DNA from: Mastigamoeba balamuthi
Taxonomy: Eukaryota > Evosea > Mastigamoebida > Mastigamoebidae
DNA length: 64,000 bases
Direction of reading: 5' to 3'
Assembly: GCA_902651635.1 (NCBI GenBank)
Contig: CACRSC010000472.1
Location: forward strand, 109,562 to 173,561
How positions within the stretch are numbered: position 1 is the stretch's first letter; each line of letters starts with the position of its first letter. Shown one piece after another: positions 10,989 through 21,605 of the stretch. Both the position numbers and the translations under genes were made by a program. The notes under the pieces are model-generated. The model was not told the DNA's origin. It saw only the letters and a program-made list of their open reading frames with translations, and searched no databases.

Positions 10989-12226
10989 TCGTCTGCCCGT
11001 GCGTTTGCGGCGTTCGGGGGGGTGCAGACGGTTGGTTGGGTGACGCGGAAAAGAGGACCCGGCCCGGCAGAGGGGGGGGACGGGGCGGGGCAGGGCCGCA
11101 CGTGGAAGGCACTGCCGCGAGGCGGGGGCGGAAGGGAGAGCTTGGGAGGCGACGGTGTTAAGTCTCCTGGACGAAAGAGATCAGGGCGTGCGGCCCCCGG
11201 GTGAGAACGAACGCCCCCGAAAAACCGATTTTTTTCTCTGTAACTCGCAAAAATCTCCAAGGAAAGAAATTTGTCCGAAATTCTAAATCCCCAATAAAAC
11301 CGCGCTTGGCCTTCAATCGCAGAGGAGATTTTGTTAAAGAGAAAACAATTGCTAGTGCGCCTGTTTGGAAACGCATCTTCAAATATCCTGAAGGATGCTA
11401 CTTATACATATAATGCGAATGATAAGATATGAACGGTTGAATCCGAATTTCACAGGCACTGCCACTGACCCATCACATATTACGATATTAAGACTCATTA
11501 ATAATTATACAATACAGTTGCTTCAGTTAAAGGGCAAGTAGTTAATTGCTGTAAGCAACAGATAAAGCAAATAAGAGAAAGTGATAACAAAGAGCAGTCA
11601 TAATGTCATACACGACAATGAGCATGTTCGATCACACCTGTGCAGGCATTACAGTCCATCCTACTAACAGCAGCAGCATCAGTAGCAACAGTGGCATTAC
11701 TACATTATGTTACAGTAATTGATATTTGTGTCTTCAATCCCAATGAGAGCACTTAAAGTGTATTGCTATGAATTTTTCAATTTATGTCTGAGGATTTGCA
11801 TCATAGATGCATAGATGCAGAAGAGGAAGCAGAAGAAACCCAGCAAGTCAGTACAGTGAAGATATGAGAAGACAGATCTCTTTAGCAGTTCACAACTGTT
11901 CTGAGTTTAGGATTTTGTGATTTGACATCATCTATCAAGACAAAATGATATTATAAATGGCATATTCTTTATTCCATATATAGAAGTCCCATTAGCAGTT
12001 CTCTGTTGGATGGATATACCTTTTAAATGGCTGAACTGAATTTACAAACAGCAGGACACATGCCTTCAATTCAAAATAGGATCATCCTTACTCTCCTGTT
12101 GTGAAATACGATGTGAAACAAAGGTGAAGCAGCCCTTACAGTATGTTTGTATTCTTAGCTTATCATTGATTGGACATGTCAATCACATTAATGTTCCATA
12201 GTGGAAGCATGTGCACTATGAACCAG

Positions 12227-12405
12227 CATGTAGTGGTGTGTAGCAGAGGTCACAGGTAGTTGTGCATAGTGGACCCATGCATAGTAGTGTGTAGTGGAGG
12301 TCACACATAGTGATGCATAGCAGACTCATGCATCGTAGTGCATAGTGAAAGGCTGAGTCCCAGCAGTGTGTAGCAGAGGCTGTGTAGTAACATGTAGTAG
12401 AAGTC
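12227..12405. repeat. Degenerate ~50-bp tandem repeat (TAGTG/TGTAGCAGA)
   Basis: About three imperfect units starting near 12,227, 12,276 and 12,326, each built from CATG, TAGTAGTGTGTAG, GAGGTCAC and TGCATAG blocks. Related TAGTGG / TGTAGCAGACC blocks recur at 15,000-15,140, 16,290-16,330 and 17,345-17,375, so this is a dispersed family inside the island. Confidence 0.6.
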
Positions 12406-12869
12406 TATGTGATTCAGTGGCAGAGAGTTTTGCAGTTTTTATCTTATGCATGCTGTGCTAGCTGAACAGACAGGTGAGCAGCAATGCAGAGGAAAGCAGG
12501 TTGTAAGAAATCAGCAGCAGATAAGCCTTGTGCACAGATGACATCCAGGCAACATCAGAGAGATGTTGACAGGAAGCACAGGCATACTGCTGCAGTGCAT
12601 GTGACAGGTACTATACATCACAGTATCACCTGCTGAGGACTGGGCACATAGGCAGACACCATCGCCCCGAGAAATGGAATGCAACATCAGACAGATGGTC
12701 TGCTCTGTTCGTTGCTGACAGGGCAGCTGCCTGGAGCCAGGCCGAAGCAGCAGAGAACAAATGCCAGATTGTAGTATGTATACAAAAACACACACAATTC
12801 CACATAAGCAGGCCTGAGAACTGATGGGGCCTGGAACAAGGAAGCAATAAGTTGGCAGTTATGTCAGTG

Positions 12870-12990
12870 GTTTTTTCACTGGCACATACTGTGCCAGCAG
12901 CACATGCTCTGTGCTGGCTATATATAGCATATGCCACTGGTATATAGCATGTGCCGCCAGCAAAAACTGTACCACCAGTAGAAACAGAGG
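12870..12990. repeat. Dispersed TGCCAGCAGCAYAT motif cluster, copy 1
   Basis: Several degenerate copies of a motif like GTGCCAGCAGCACATG in both orientations, mixed with TATATAGCATATG. Matching clusters lie at 13,690-13,770 and 22,090-22,260, so the family brackets much of the island. Confidence 0.5.
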
Positions 12991-13149
12991 CTAAAACGCT
13001 TTCCCTTTGTCTAAACTATATTCCATGGACACTTCCATTAAATGAAGAAAAGAAGGCAAAAAGTCGCATTTGAAATCAGGAAACAGAGGCTTACAAATGG
13101 AAAAAGTGAAAATAAAGTTTGAGATTTCTTATGTTAATCAAGGGAAGGG

Positions 13150-13925
13150 AATTTAACATACAGCATTGCTGACGGCCTGGGGCAGGGCTGTGCGAGCCTT
13201 CTGGAGACTCATGGTGTCAATGTCGTTATTGTCCCAGGCCTGTGTGGGCAGCTGAGACCACCACGTGGGCTATGCTGAAGCCCTGGGGGCCCTAAGCATC
13301 TCGTGGTCTGCTGGTGCTGCTGGTGCTGCTGGTGCTGCTGGGGCTGATGCAAGACACTGCTGGATCTTCAAAGGTGAACAAGGAAGAACACGATGCACCA
13401 CAGCTGGGGCAGCTGAAGCCACTTACTCCTCGTTGCTTTCCTCCCTCGTCCTCTTGCGTGCTGTTGTCTTCTCCTTATACTCCTCCTGGTCGTCGTCGTC
13501 CCTGTTGCACTCCTTCACCTTCTTGCCCAGCAGCTTGTCAATGGACTCAGAGCTGGAGCTCCAGATGCAGAAGACGTTTCCTTGCTGTCCTCATACTGCT
13601 GGCCTGCCTCAGGCATTGTTGCTTGCCTGTACTGCTGCAGTAGTGGGCTGGAAAGCGAGTTAGACTAGTTATGCTGGCGACTTTTTCTGTGTGCCAGTGG
13701 AACAAGCTATGTGCCAGCAGCATATATATGGCTGGCAGCACATAGCTATATGCTGGCGGCACATAAACAAAAAGTAACAGTACACTCAAAAAAAGAATAA
13801 ACCAATTGAAAAACGAGTAAAAGACAGAGGAAATACATACAAATTGATCGTGCCCTCAATGTTGTGCAGGATGTAGTTTACAAAGAAGTGCTGCTGTGCT
13901 GTCAGCACAACAGGGTGCCTTACAT
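13150..13925 (-). CDS. Possible orphan multi-exon gene (fragmentary)
   Basis: Low-confidence minus-strand coding fragments. One exon ends in an acidic/basic tail, KLLGKKVKECNRDDDDQEEY followed by KEKTTARKRTREESNEE and a stop near 13,424. An upstream segment near 13,845-13,925 reads VRHPVVLTAQQHFFVNYILH and is followed by a good intron donor (GTATGT). A Ser/Thr/Gly-rich stretch encoded by a CTGCTGGTG 9-bp repeat lies at 13,305-13,350. I could not build one continuous model and recognise no family; it may be a decayed gene or parts of two. Confidence 0.3.
13690..13770. repeat. TGCCAGCAGCAYAT motif cluster, copy 2
   Basis: Contains TGTGCCAGCAGCATATAT, GGCTGGCAGCACATAGC and ATGCTGGCGGCACAT in alternating orientation, the same family as at 12,870-12,990 and 22,090-22,260. 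Confidence 0.5.
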
Positions 13926-13929
13926 TCAT

Positions 13930-14960
13930 GATTGTGCCTATTTCTGTGGGCATCCTCATGTCAAGTAAGAGGTCTCTCTCTGTGTTGGGAAGGGTATCCC
14001 ATTGTGCGAAGTGTTACCATTGTCGTGCAGCCAACTGTATCCGCAGTCAACCTCATTTTTCCAATGTTCTGTTGTGGGAGGAAAGCAGCTGTGAAGTCTT
14101 CTTCTATACGTGGGATGACCATCGTGGTGTCTGTTTCTGGCATGATGCTACTGGGTGTCAGGGCATTAAGCCATTCCAGTGCCTCCTATGCATGTTTGCT
14201 CTGAATGACATCAGCCATGTTGCAAAGCCCTAGGCCCCCTTTCCTAGTGGAAGTGAAGACATGGCGCCGACTTATCATATTGGCTGGGCCTAGTTTACTG
14301 CTGCATTCTCCAGCGTGTGTGATAAGGACTCTAGTAGTTTGTAATTCTGTGCCATGGTGCTGGCATGGTATTGCGCCATACCATTGATAACCATGTTAGC
14401 AATGTATATGCATTGTTCTGGGATTATATATATAGCTATGTGCTTGAGGGCCCATATGTTATGCGTGGTGAAACGATTGTCACAGAAGCCTTCCTGGGCA
14501 TTAGCCCATATATTGTGGTCTTCTAGGGCGTTGTAAAGTCTCTTGTTTATAATCGTGATGAAAAGTTAAATCCTACTTTGCACAGTGTGATTGGTCGGTA
14601 GTTGCTGGGTAGTGTATGGTCACCACCTTTAAATATGGCATGATTTCGCCTCTGGACCACGTTGGTGGAACTGGTTTGTTACCAGTTCATATGTCGTTTC
14701 GGTTCTTAAGCCAGTGGTCAAGTCATGTAGGGAAGTGAATAACGTATTCAGCCTTGAATTTCATTGGACCTGGAGCTGAGCTGCTTTTTTGGGCTCCAGC
14801 GGCCTCCTGGAGTTCTTCCATGGTGATTGGGCAATCCATGCCAGTGGCAGCATTATCAGGCAATGTGGGGTGTGGGTTGTTCCACCATATGGGGGGTTTG
14901 GACTGGTACAGTGTCTTGGTTGAATTGGTTGTCTATCCATAGTTGAACTGAGGTGTGAGC
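13930..14960 (-). mobile_element. Decayed LINE-type reverse transcriptase
   Basis: Read on the minus strand, the region spells a degenerate non-LTR retrotransposon RT. In order: a linker like TMEELQEAAGAQKSSSAPGP (the usual AP(G)PD block of LINE ORF2), then EIMPYLKGGDHTLPSNYRPI continuing TLCKVGF (RT block with the NYRPI signature, around 14,572-14,660), then INKRLYNALEDHNIWANAQE continuing GFCDNRFTTHNIWAL (the block usually reading QxGF...R). Frames are broken by stops and small indels throughout, and neither an endonuclease domain nor a poly-A tail was seen, so it is a dead fragment. The assignment to LINEs rests on the order of these blocks; the clade is unclear. Confidence 0.7.
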
Positions 14961-14999
14961 TTCCTCTGGTGTGGTTGTGCATGTGCCATCGTGTTTACA

Positions 15000-15145
15000 T
15001 TGAGTAGCAGACTCTTCACTACATATGGTGGTACTATTTGCATGGTGAGTGTAGTGGAATGCACTATAGTGCATTCTGATTCGTGCCACTACATTGCTAC
15101 TTCCACTATAGTGTGTAGCAGACCCTTTACTACGCACTGTAGTGG
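15000..15145. repeat. TAGTG/TGTAGCAGACC repeat block
   Basis: Interspersed inverted and direct copies of CACTACAT, GTAGTGGAA and CACTATAGTG, ending with TGTAGCAGACCCTTTACTAC. The same TGTAGCAGACCCT string recurs near 16,315 and 17,365 and, diverged, at 12,240. Several form short hairpins (for example TGCACTATAGTGCA at 15,060-15,073). Confidence 0.5.
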
Positions 15146-15204
15146 AACTATAACAACGATTTATTCTGCACTAACAGTAATCTAATCCATATGATGTCAT
15201 TTGT

Positions 15205-16044
15205 ATGCTTTTTTCTTCACAAAATGAGCCGCCCCAAGCCCAAAGTCCATGCACCAGCTCTCGTGCAGCAGAGAGCAAGAAGAAGAAGGACAAGAAACAG
15301 AGGAACAAGGGCTGCACAGGACCTATCATCACCATCATCCCGCCACTGCTTGTCCTTGAACCCGAGGGAATGTCTGCAATGGGAGGTATGTAGAACTGTG
15401 ACTCTTTTTTCCTCTATCACTTTTCCCTTAAACATAGGGGGTGCTACTAGTGCTGCATCAGGCAGCGAGCCCGATCTCTTCAGTGATGAGGAGCACCAGG
15501 TCGGCAGTGAGGAGTACAAGGGGGTGCCCATCAGGGTGCACGATGATGCAGCAGCAGCAGAGGAACGTGCAGTAGCAGAGAAGTGGCAGCACATTGCAAA
15601 CAAGATGGGAAGGGCACGTGAGCTGCTGGCCCCCTTCAACCTCAAGCCATTGGCGGAGCAGGCAGCCCAGCCCTGCACGTTTGAAGACATCAGAGCAGGC
15701 ATCAAGGGCCTTCAGATACTCAATGCTGCCACGTTCCGTGAACTGATTAACCAGTGGGCCCCTTCTCTCTCCATTACCTGTATATTAACACTCTGACATT
15801 TGTGTTTCAAACAAAAAGGTTGGACGTGCTGCTGCAGAGTGTGGACGCAGAGAACCCCACAGTTCACAAGGGGGTCTGCGAGCACATTCAGACTGTCTGG
15901 CAGAACCAGCACTCCATTAAATTGTGTGCTTCCTCTTCTTTAATTTTGGTGACTAAGATTACTTTCAGACGGAGCAGGACAAGCTCAGCCCAGATCTGCA
16001 CCAGCTTGCAGACTGTTCTTAATGTCATTGACCAGATGGATTAG
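15205..16044 (+). CDS. Small multi-exon orphan protein of the island
   Basis: Four exons join cleanly: 15205-15387, about 15438-15749, about 15822-15923 and about 15969-16044. Introns have GT-AG ends and the phases agree, giving about 225 aa ending VLNVIDQMD and TAG. The N-terminal exon is Ser/Lys-rich (SSRAAESKKKKDKKQRNKG). Exon 2 begins Gly/Ala/Ser-rich and acidic (SGSEPDLFSDEEHQVGSEEY) and becomes helical and charged (EKWQHIANKMGRARELLAPF). Exons 3-4 are helical. No family recognised and no transposase motif seen. The consistent splice structure suggests a gene that was functional recently. An alternative start at 15226 (MSRPKPKVH) lies in a frame that does not fit the later exons. Confidence 0.5.
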
Positions 16045-16153
16045 ACCATGCCTGCTGCTGAGACGGGGGCTGCAGCAGCTGCCTCAGTGTCTGCTCCTGC
16101 AGCTGCAGGGTCCCACGCCCCTCACTGAATTTCCCTTCCTGTTCATTATGAAC

Positions 16154-16655
16154 AGACAGACTCTCCCTCCAGATTGAAGCTGCTCCCTTCCTCAAACACT
16201 TACTTGTTCTACCAAATACAATGATTGCTTGATTCAATTACATTTGATGTATGGTGATGCAGAGGGGATCAGCAACCCCTGTTAAGCGATATGTAGTAAA
16301 GGGTGCCACTACATACTGTAGCAGACCCTGGTTATGATCCCTTATCACATCACTGCAACATTCTGTGGGGCATTTCTGTGCAGTATTTAACCATGAGGCA
16401 CTCTTTTAAACTATAAACAGGTAGTAGGTAAGAAGCTTACTGAGAAGATCGTGGATGTGACTATGGCCATCAGGGCAATTGATCAGAAACTTATTGTTAT
16501 TGATGTTATCTTTGACAACATCTATGACTTCAGATTTATCATCCATCAGAAGCTCACAGAGATTAACATCTCCAAGGCCAACAGCAAGACCATTGTTCTG
16601 GTTATCTACAAACAACATAAGAAGACCATGTTACAGTGCATGGCAGTGGCTAAGT
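16154..16655 (+). repeat. Direct duplication, copy 1 (502 bp)
   Basis: Nearly identical to 17,199-17,697. I count only a handful of differences: two substitutions around 16,268, changes around 16,290, one substitution before the CAG at 16,420, and a 6-nt difference near 16,497. It contains a short ORF (16451-16657) reading MDVTMAIRAIDQKLIVIDVI..., helical, no recognised family. The closeness of the copies means the duplication is recent compared with other repeats here. Confidence 0.9.
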
Positions 16656-17222
16656 AGTAAGAGAGGTGCACCGATTCCGAACAGATACACCTATTGCGAA
16701 CAAATCGTGTTTGTGTCAGCACGGACCAGGGCGGCGATGAAGGAGCACTACAAGAAGGCGGCACACAGAAGGACATCTAGGAGAACCAAGCTGCACGTGG
16801 CACCATCAAACAGGCTGTCCCCAGAGCAGCGCGCATGCGTTAGGTCCCGTCTGAGCGAGGCGGCGGCCGAGGGGAAGCGGGGCATAAGCAGCGTGGCGCG
16901 GGACCTCGCTGCTGAGTTCAACGTGACCCCGGAGGTCGTTCGTGGTATCTACCACCGCAGTCTCAAGAGTCCCGGGCGCATGCACAGGAACCGCCTCCTC
17001 ACCGACGAGCAGGAGATGGTCCTCGCCACTGCGATCGACGCCTGCAGCCTGCGCAACGTCCCGCTCTCGCTCAAGGAGTTCCTCGACCTCGTCCACACCG
17101 TCCACCCCGAGCTTGCTGATCATTCTCTTTGGTCCTGGGCGCCGGACTTCCTCGCACGCTGGCACAACCGCATCGGTGCCCGCACCGCGCAGGGCCTGAG
17201 ACAGACTCTCCCTCCAGATTGA
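16656..17222 (+). mobile_element. pogo/Tigger-type transposase N-terminal fragment
   Basis: A GC-rich patch inside the AT-rich island, lying between the two copies of the 0.5-kb duplication. The open frame carries two helix-turn-helix-like segments: RGISSVARDLAAEFNVTPEV and then LLTDEQEMVLATAIDACSLR followed by NVPLSLKEFLDLV. The second matches the CENP-B-type HTH (LTxEQExxLxxxI...G.PLTxxElxxlA) of pogo/Tigger/Fot1 DNA transposases. The frame then runs into copy 2 of the duplication and stops at 17,222, before any DDE catalytic domain. It is therefore a truncated DNA-transposon piece, or a host HTH gene fragment carried in. GC content and codon use match the host gene space, not the island. 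Confidence 0.65.
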
Positions 17223-17697
17223 AGCTGCTCCCTTCCTCAAACACTTACTTGTTCTACCAAATACAATGATTGCTTGATTCAATTACATTTGATGTATGGT
17301 GATGCAGAGGGAACCAGCAACCCCTGTTAAGCAATATCTAGTAGTAAAGGGTGCCACTACATACTGTAGCAGACCCTGGTTATGATCCCTTATCACATCA
17401 CTGCAACATTCTGTGGGGCATTTCTGTGCAGTATTTAACCATGAGGCACTCTTTTAAACTATACACAGGTAGTAGGTAAGAAGCTTACTGAGAAGATCGT
17501 GGATGTGACTATGGCCATCAGGGCAATTGATCAGAAACTTATTGATGTTATCTTTGACAACATCTATGACTTCAGATTTATCATCCATCAGAAGCTCACA
17601 GAGATTAACATCTCCAAGGCCAACAGCAAGACCATTGTTCTGGTTATCTACAAACAACATAAGAAGACCATGTTACAGTGCATGGCAGTGGCTAAGT
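17199..17697 (+). repeat. Direct duplication, copy 2 (499 bp)
   Basis: Second copy of 16,154-16,655. Its ORF (17499-17711) has the same product minus two residues, caused by an in-frame 6-nt difference. After the shared part, copy 2 continues into TTAGTGCTAAAGTAG while copy 1 leads into the transposase fragment. Confidence 0.9.
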
Positions 17698-17714
17698 TAG
17701 TGCTAAAGTAGTAA

Positions 17715-18500
17715 TATAATTTGATAGTGCATAATGCACATGATACACATGATACACATAATGTACACATAATGCACATAATATGCATAATGTGCATAAT
17801 GCACATAATAAACATTTTGTCATTGCTGTGACTCTTTTTGCATGAAGTGCAAAATTCAGAGTGATGTTTTTCAGTGCTACTTTGGCAATTCAATCGCTAA
17901 TTTTACACCAAATTTAGTGCAAAATAGCACACAAATCGCTATTACCAATTTTTAGTGCTACATGCGACCTAAATTCAGCATTATAGATATATTTCATGAT
18001 GATGAAGGAAGCCTGTTGGCCTCAGAAGTCCGGGCACTCCAGACATTCTGTGCATTGATTTCGAAAATTAGTTATCAGGTTGTTGCATTTATAATAAGCA
18101 ATTGAATTGAGGTCCCCCAGCTTCTTGAAGGGGTTCTGGCCCTCCGTACCACTAAAATACCCATTCCAGGAATTGGACAGGGTACTCCCAGCGTGCTTTG
18201 GCAATGGACTTCTGCAGTTTGTGCAGGAGACGCTGCTGCCTGGCTATTTTTGCAGCAATGATGGGGATGTCCTGGGACTTGACCATGTTAGTTGGCTGGG
18301 TTTTCAGCAAGTAGGTTGGCTGGGCTTCTGGTGAGTATAGCAATTGAAGTGATGTATATGCTGAATGTGTATATAGTGAATAATGCGCCAGTAGTGCAAA
18401 ATGCGTTTTATGCACATGCAGTGCATGTCACGATTGACGCGATGTGACATTCTCGTCTTTCTCAGTTTTTCACTGAAAAACGATTGGAGTGATGACGCAC
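17715..18500. repeat. TGCATAATGCACAT microsatellite and AT-rich DNA
   Basis: 17,720-17,812 is a degenerate run of GCACATAAT / ACACATGAT units. The rest is AT-rich with repeated TTTAGTGC / GCACTAAA blocks shared with 19,890-20,225 and 21,290-21,605. No gene supported. Confidence 0.5.
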
Positions 18501-18604
18501 TTAGCCTGATTTTTTCAGATACTTAGAAACACTCTCTTCTCTCCCTTGCATCTCCCCTCCTCTGCCATGCATGTCTGTTGCATCTCCTTCTGCCCCCCCT
18601 GCCC

Positions 18605-19488
18605 CCCTGTGTGCGCTGTGACATCTTTCCCAGCTGCTGCTGCATGGCCATGGAAAGGTGACAGCCTTCACACTCTGGTGTGGGCTGTCACTGAGTACAT
18701 AGCTGTGCTGTACAGCCCTAAGTTCAAGTGGGAGCTCACAGACTGGCATCTCTGTGTGTGGGCACTGCCAGTTGTGTGGCAGGATGCCAAGGACCTCAAG
18801 GTGTGTGCTTCCTCCTCTGCTCACCCCTTCCTTCCCCTTGAGTCTTCCCTTAATTCCCCTTAATTCCCCTCCTGTTTTTCCCTTCACGAATATATGTACT
18901 CCCTCCTCCCCCCATATAGCACACACCACCTTGAGTGAGGCCAAGAAGCGGTGCCTTGTTGAGGAGTTGGACGGGGTGCTGCCCTCCTCTTGCCCTTCCT
19001 GCTCTTCTTCCTGCCCTCAATTATTTTCCAGGTTTTCATCCGTTTTTAACAGTTTTCCCCTGCCCCCCCCCGTTTTTCTCAGGTTTTGGTGCCCCTGGAA
19101 ACAGGGGGTGCTGCTCCAGCAGTACCTGCTGCTTCAGCAGCACCAATAGACGTCAGTGGCAGTGCAGTTGCCACCATTGTTGATGCCCTTCATACTGGTT
19201 TCCATCAAATGATAGTGTTTTTCCTTCCTCCCCTGCCTCCCGTTTTTCCTGCACCTCTGAAATTTCACAGAAAAAACGTCACAGAAGCAGTTCAGGGAGG
19301 AGCTGTGGCTGGAACGCCACCAACAGCATGCTAATGACAAGTATCACCAGCAAGCTGACAAGGAGGACATGTGCAAGTGTTTCACAAGTGTTGTGCAAGT
19401 GTTGCACATTATGCACATTATGCACATGACTTATCCTTTTTCCAGCAGCTGGCTCAGGCTTTGAAAAAAGCCAAGGCCAAGCCAGCCT
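18605..19488 (+). CDS. Possible second multi-exon orphan gene of the island
   Basis: A series of exon-like blocks with good acceptors and donors. About 18,632-18,799 reads GDSLHTLVWAVTEYIAVLYS, then PKFKWELTDWHLCVWALPVV, an aromatic-rich stretch. About 18,925-18,985 reads TTLSEAKKRCLVEELDGVLP. About 19,084-19,195 reads VLVPLETGGAAPAVPAASAA, then PIDVSGSAVATIVDALHTG. About 19,270-19,375 reads KQFREELWLERHQQHANDKY, then HQQADKEDMCK. A final exon reads LAQALKKAKAKPA with a stop at 19,488. Introns are C/T-rich. The start codon and exact joins are uncertain. Strongly helical and charged toward the C-terminus; no family recognised. Confidence 0.4.
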
Positions 19489-19489
19489 A

Positions 19490-19890
19490 AATGCACAGGG
19501 AGGAGGTCTCTCCTCACCGTGCCCTCAACCTGATCCTGAACCCTGTATAGCATGACCGTGCTGCTGCCAGGGTGGCAGCACGTGAGGCAGATGCAGCAAC
19601 CACGATGGCTGCTGCAGTTGAGGTATGCCCTCCTCCTTCTTCCCCCTTCTGATCCTTTCACTGCCCACTTCCTTTGTCAAACTAACTTAATTATATTGCA
19701 GGACAAGGCCCCTGAGGCCCCCTGCTAGTGAGCAGGAGCAGCAGGAGCAGGATGACCAGGACATTGACTGGATGGACATTAAGCATCTCCAACAGATGGC
19801 TCCTGAGGATGTGAAGCACCTCTCTGCACAACAGAAGAGGTGCTGCACAGTGCTGCTGAAGCAGTACTGTTTAAACAAAAAACGATTTTA
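19490..19890 (+). other. Exon-like fragments after the orphan gene
   Basis: A block at 19,500-19,625 (SPHRALNLILNPV; HDRAAARVAAREADAATTMA) ends at a plausible donor. A block at 19,730-19,865 reads EQEQQEQDDQDIDWMDIKHL, then QQMAPEDVKHLSAQQKR. They share the charged, Gln-rich character of the preceding gene but contain stops between them, so they may be an alternative 3' part or decayed exons. Confidence 0.3.
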
Positions 19891-20225
19891 AATTGAATTT
19901 CATTGAATTTGAGTGAATTTTATAGATGTTATTACATCTAGTGATAATTGCGTTTTAGTGATTTAATCGCTATTCGTTTTATTCGATTTAATCGTTTTTT
20001 TGCAAATACATGCACAATAATGTATGTATTGCTACATGCAAATCATATGCAACAATGCATAAAGCTCCTATTGCACATGACGTGCAAATGCACTAAATGT
20101 ATAATATGTGATGAAATAATTTTGCACTAAAATAGTACTAATTCAGTGCTAAATCTAGTGCTGAATTTCAGTGCTACATGTGCTAATTTAGCACTTCAGC
20201 ACATAAAACGCAGCAATGACCAATT
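19891..20225. repeat. AT-rich dispersed repeat, copy A
   Basis: Shares order and wording with 21,290-21,605: TTTAATCG blocks, a TGCATAATG-like stretch, TTTTGCACTAAAATAGT versus TTTAGTGCAAAAGTAG, AATCTAGTGCTGAATTTCAGT versus a diverged equivalent, GCTAATTTAGCACTTCAG, and AAAACGCAGCAATGA. It is clearly an old duplicated element; partial copies occur at 17,850-17,960 and 22,000-22,070. Confidence 0.6.
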
Positions 20226-21094
20226 GTTTTCTGCTGCACTTTATTTTCATCTTTTTTCTCTGGTACTCTTAAGTCAACTCTGTTAAACCATAAGCCATGA
20301 TATCCTGGATTTCAAAGATATCTTCACTGTGATATCATCATATCTTAACTCTTTTCTCTCTCACTCACTCCCTATACTACCTCCTATTCATTCCTCACAT
20401 CTCCTTCCCCTTTCTCTTGCCCTCCTGCATACTTTCAACAACTATGTTCCTATCTCCTACCCCCCTCTTCCTTCTCGGTTTCCCCTTCCTTCTTCTTACA
20501 GTTCTTCACATTTCCTAACAACACATATGTTCCTCTTCTACTTTCCTCCCTGCACGTCACTCTGTACCTCAACAACCACCACCCCTGCTCCCTTCCTTTC
20601 CCCTCTCCTTTCCTTAAGGATGGTGCACAGTCCCCCTTCCCTTTCTCTTATCTTCAGTTTCTTTCCTTCCTGCACTTAAATCTGTACCTTCACTGCACCC
20701 ACTCCCGCCTCCCACCCCCTCTTCCTCCCCCTTCCCTTTCCTTCCCTTTTCTTACCCTTCCCTTTCTGTGCCAGGTGTATCAGGCCGATAAAGAAGGTAT
20801 GCTCACCTTCTTCCTTTTCCCCACACCCTTATCACAAAACTCACGATCTCCAGGAGTCGCACTCTGTCTCCTGCAGACCATGCAGATGAGGAACGTTGTG
20901 GCTACTGGGTAGCATTCAAAACGTGCACTGCCCCCTTTCCCTCCATTTCTTCCCCATTTCCGCCTATTTCTCTCTTCCTTCTTTTCTGCAGGTTCGGCAA
21001 GCAGGATCAGCCCAAGCATTTACAACAAGGTAAGAACTCACTCATCCCTTGCTCCATGATTCTCTTCCATTATGTCTTATTTTTCATAGTTTGA

Positions 21095-21130
21095 CGGTTT
21101 AGCGATTAATGCGCTATTAACGCTAAACCG
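21095..21130. repeat. Inverted repeat, 10-bp perfect arms
   Basis: CGGTTTAGCG (21,095-21,104) pairs with CGCTAAACCG (21,121-21,130) across an AT-rich 16-nt centre that is itself partly symmetrical. It lies just before the second hairpin at 21,174. Confidence 0.7.
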
Positions 21131-21173
21131 CCTGATTTCTCTCAGCTCTCTTTTTACAGAAGCCGGAGGATGA

Positions 21174-21212
21174 GATCATCAGAGCCTGGCGCTACGCCTG
21201 GCTCTGATGATC
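21174..21212. repeat. Inverted repeat, 13-bp perfect arms
   Basis: GATCATCAGAGCC (21,174-21,186) pairs exactly with GGCTCTGATGATC (21,200-21,212); the 13-nt loop itself contains TGGCGC/GCC pairing potential. A related shorter palindrome, CAGAGCCTGGCTCTG, lies near 21,685. Confidence 0.75.
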
Positions 21213-21289
21213 TTGAATATGAGTGAGAAACAAAACACAGCACACCTCACACCAATACATTCACCCCACACCAGCATCCAGAAACCAAA

Positions 21290-21605
21290 TATAATCTATT
21301 TGATTGATATCACAAAATTGCGATTAATTCATTTCAATCGTTCTATTCAATAAAATTTATCGATTTAATCGCAAAAATCACTTTAAAACGATTATTGCGC
21401 ATCATATGCATTATGCGTGTATTGCGAAAATGTGCAAAATGCGCGAAATGTGCTACATCTGCTATCAATATTTAGTGCAAAAGTAGCTCTAACTCAGCAC
21501 AAATCTAGCACTAAAATTCAGTTCTATATGCGCTAATTTAGTGCTTCAGTCTGTCTGGATAAAACGCAGCAATCGATTTTTCGCAATTTTAGTGATATAG
21601 CAATT
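21290..21605. repeat. AT-rich dispersed repeat, copy B
   Basis: Diverged copy of 19,891-20,225; see that entry for shared blocks. The two copies flank the pyrimidine-rich region and the hairpins, as if both ends of a unit were the same repeat. Confidence 0.55.

Larger units (their letters stand above)
20226..21230 (+). other. Pyrimidine-rich stretch with exon-like islets
   Basis: 20,340-20,780 and 20,925-20,990 are long C/T tracts resembling inflated intron polypyrimidine tracts. Short islets between them start after CAG and end at GT (for example 20,774-20,792, 20,876-20,908 and 20,991-21,029), so a decayed or very intron-rich gene is possible. No protein could be assembled. Confidence 0.3.

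Noticed and set aside
13305-13350. CTGCTGGTG repeat as a coding collagen-like or transposon feature
   Set aside because: Simple 9-bp repeat giving Ser/Thr or Val/Leu runs in every frame; no extended gene around it could be confirmed.
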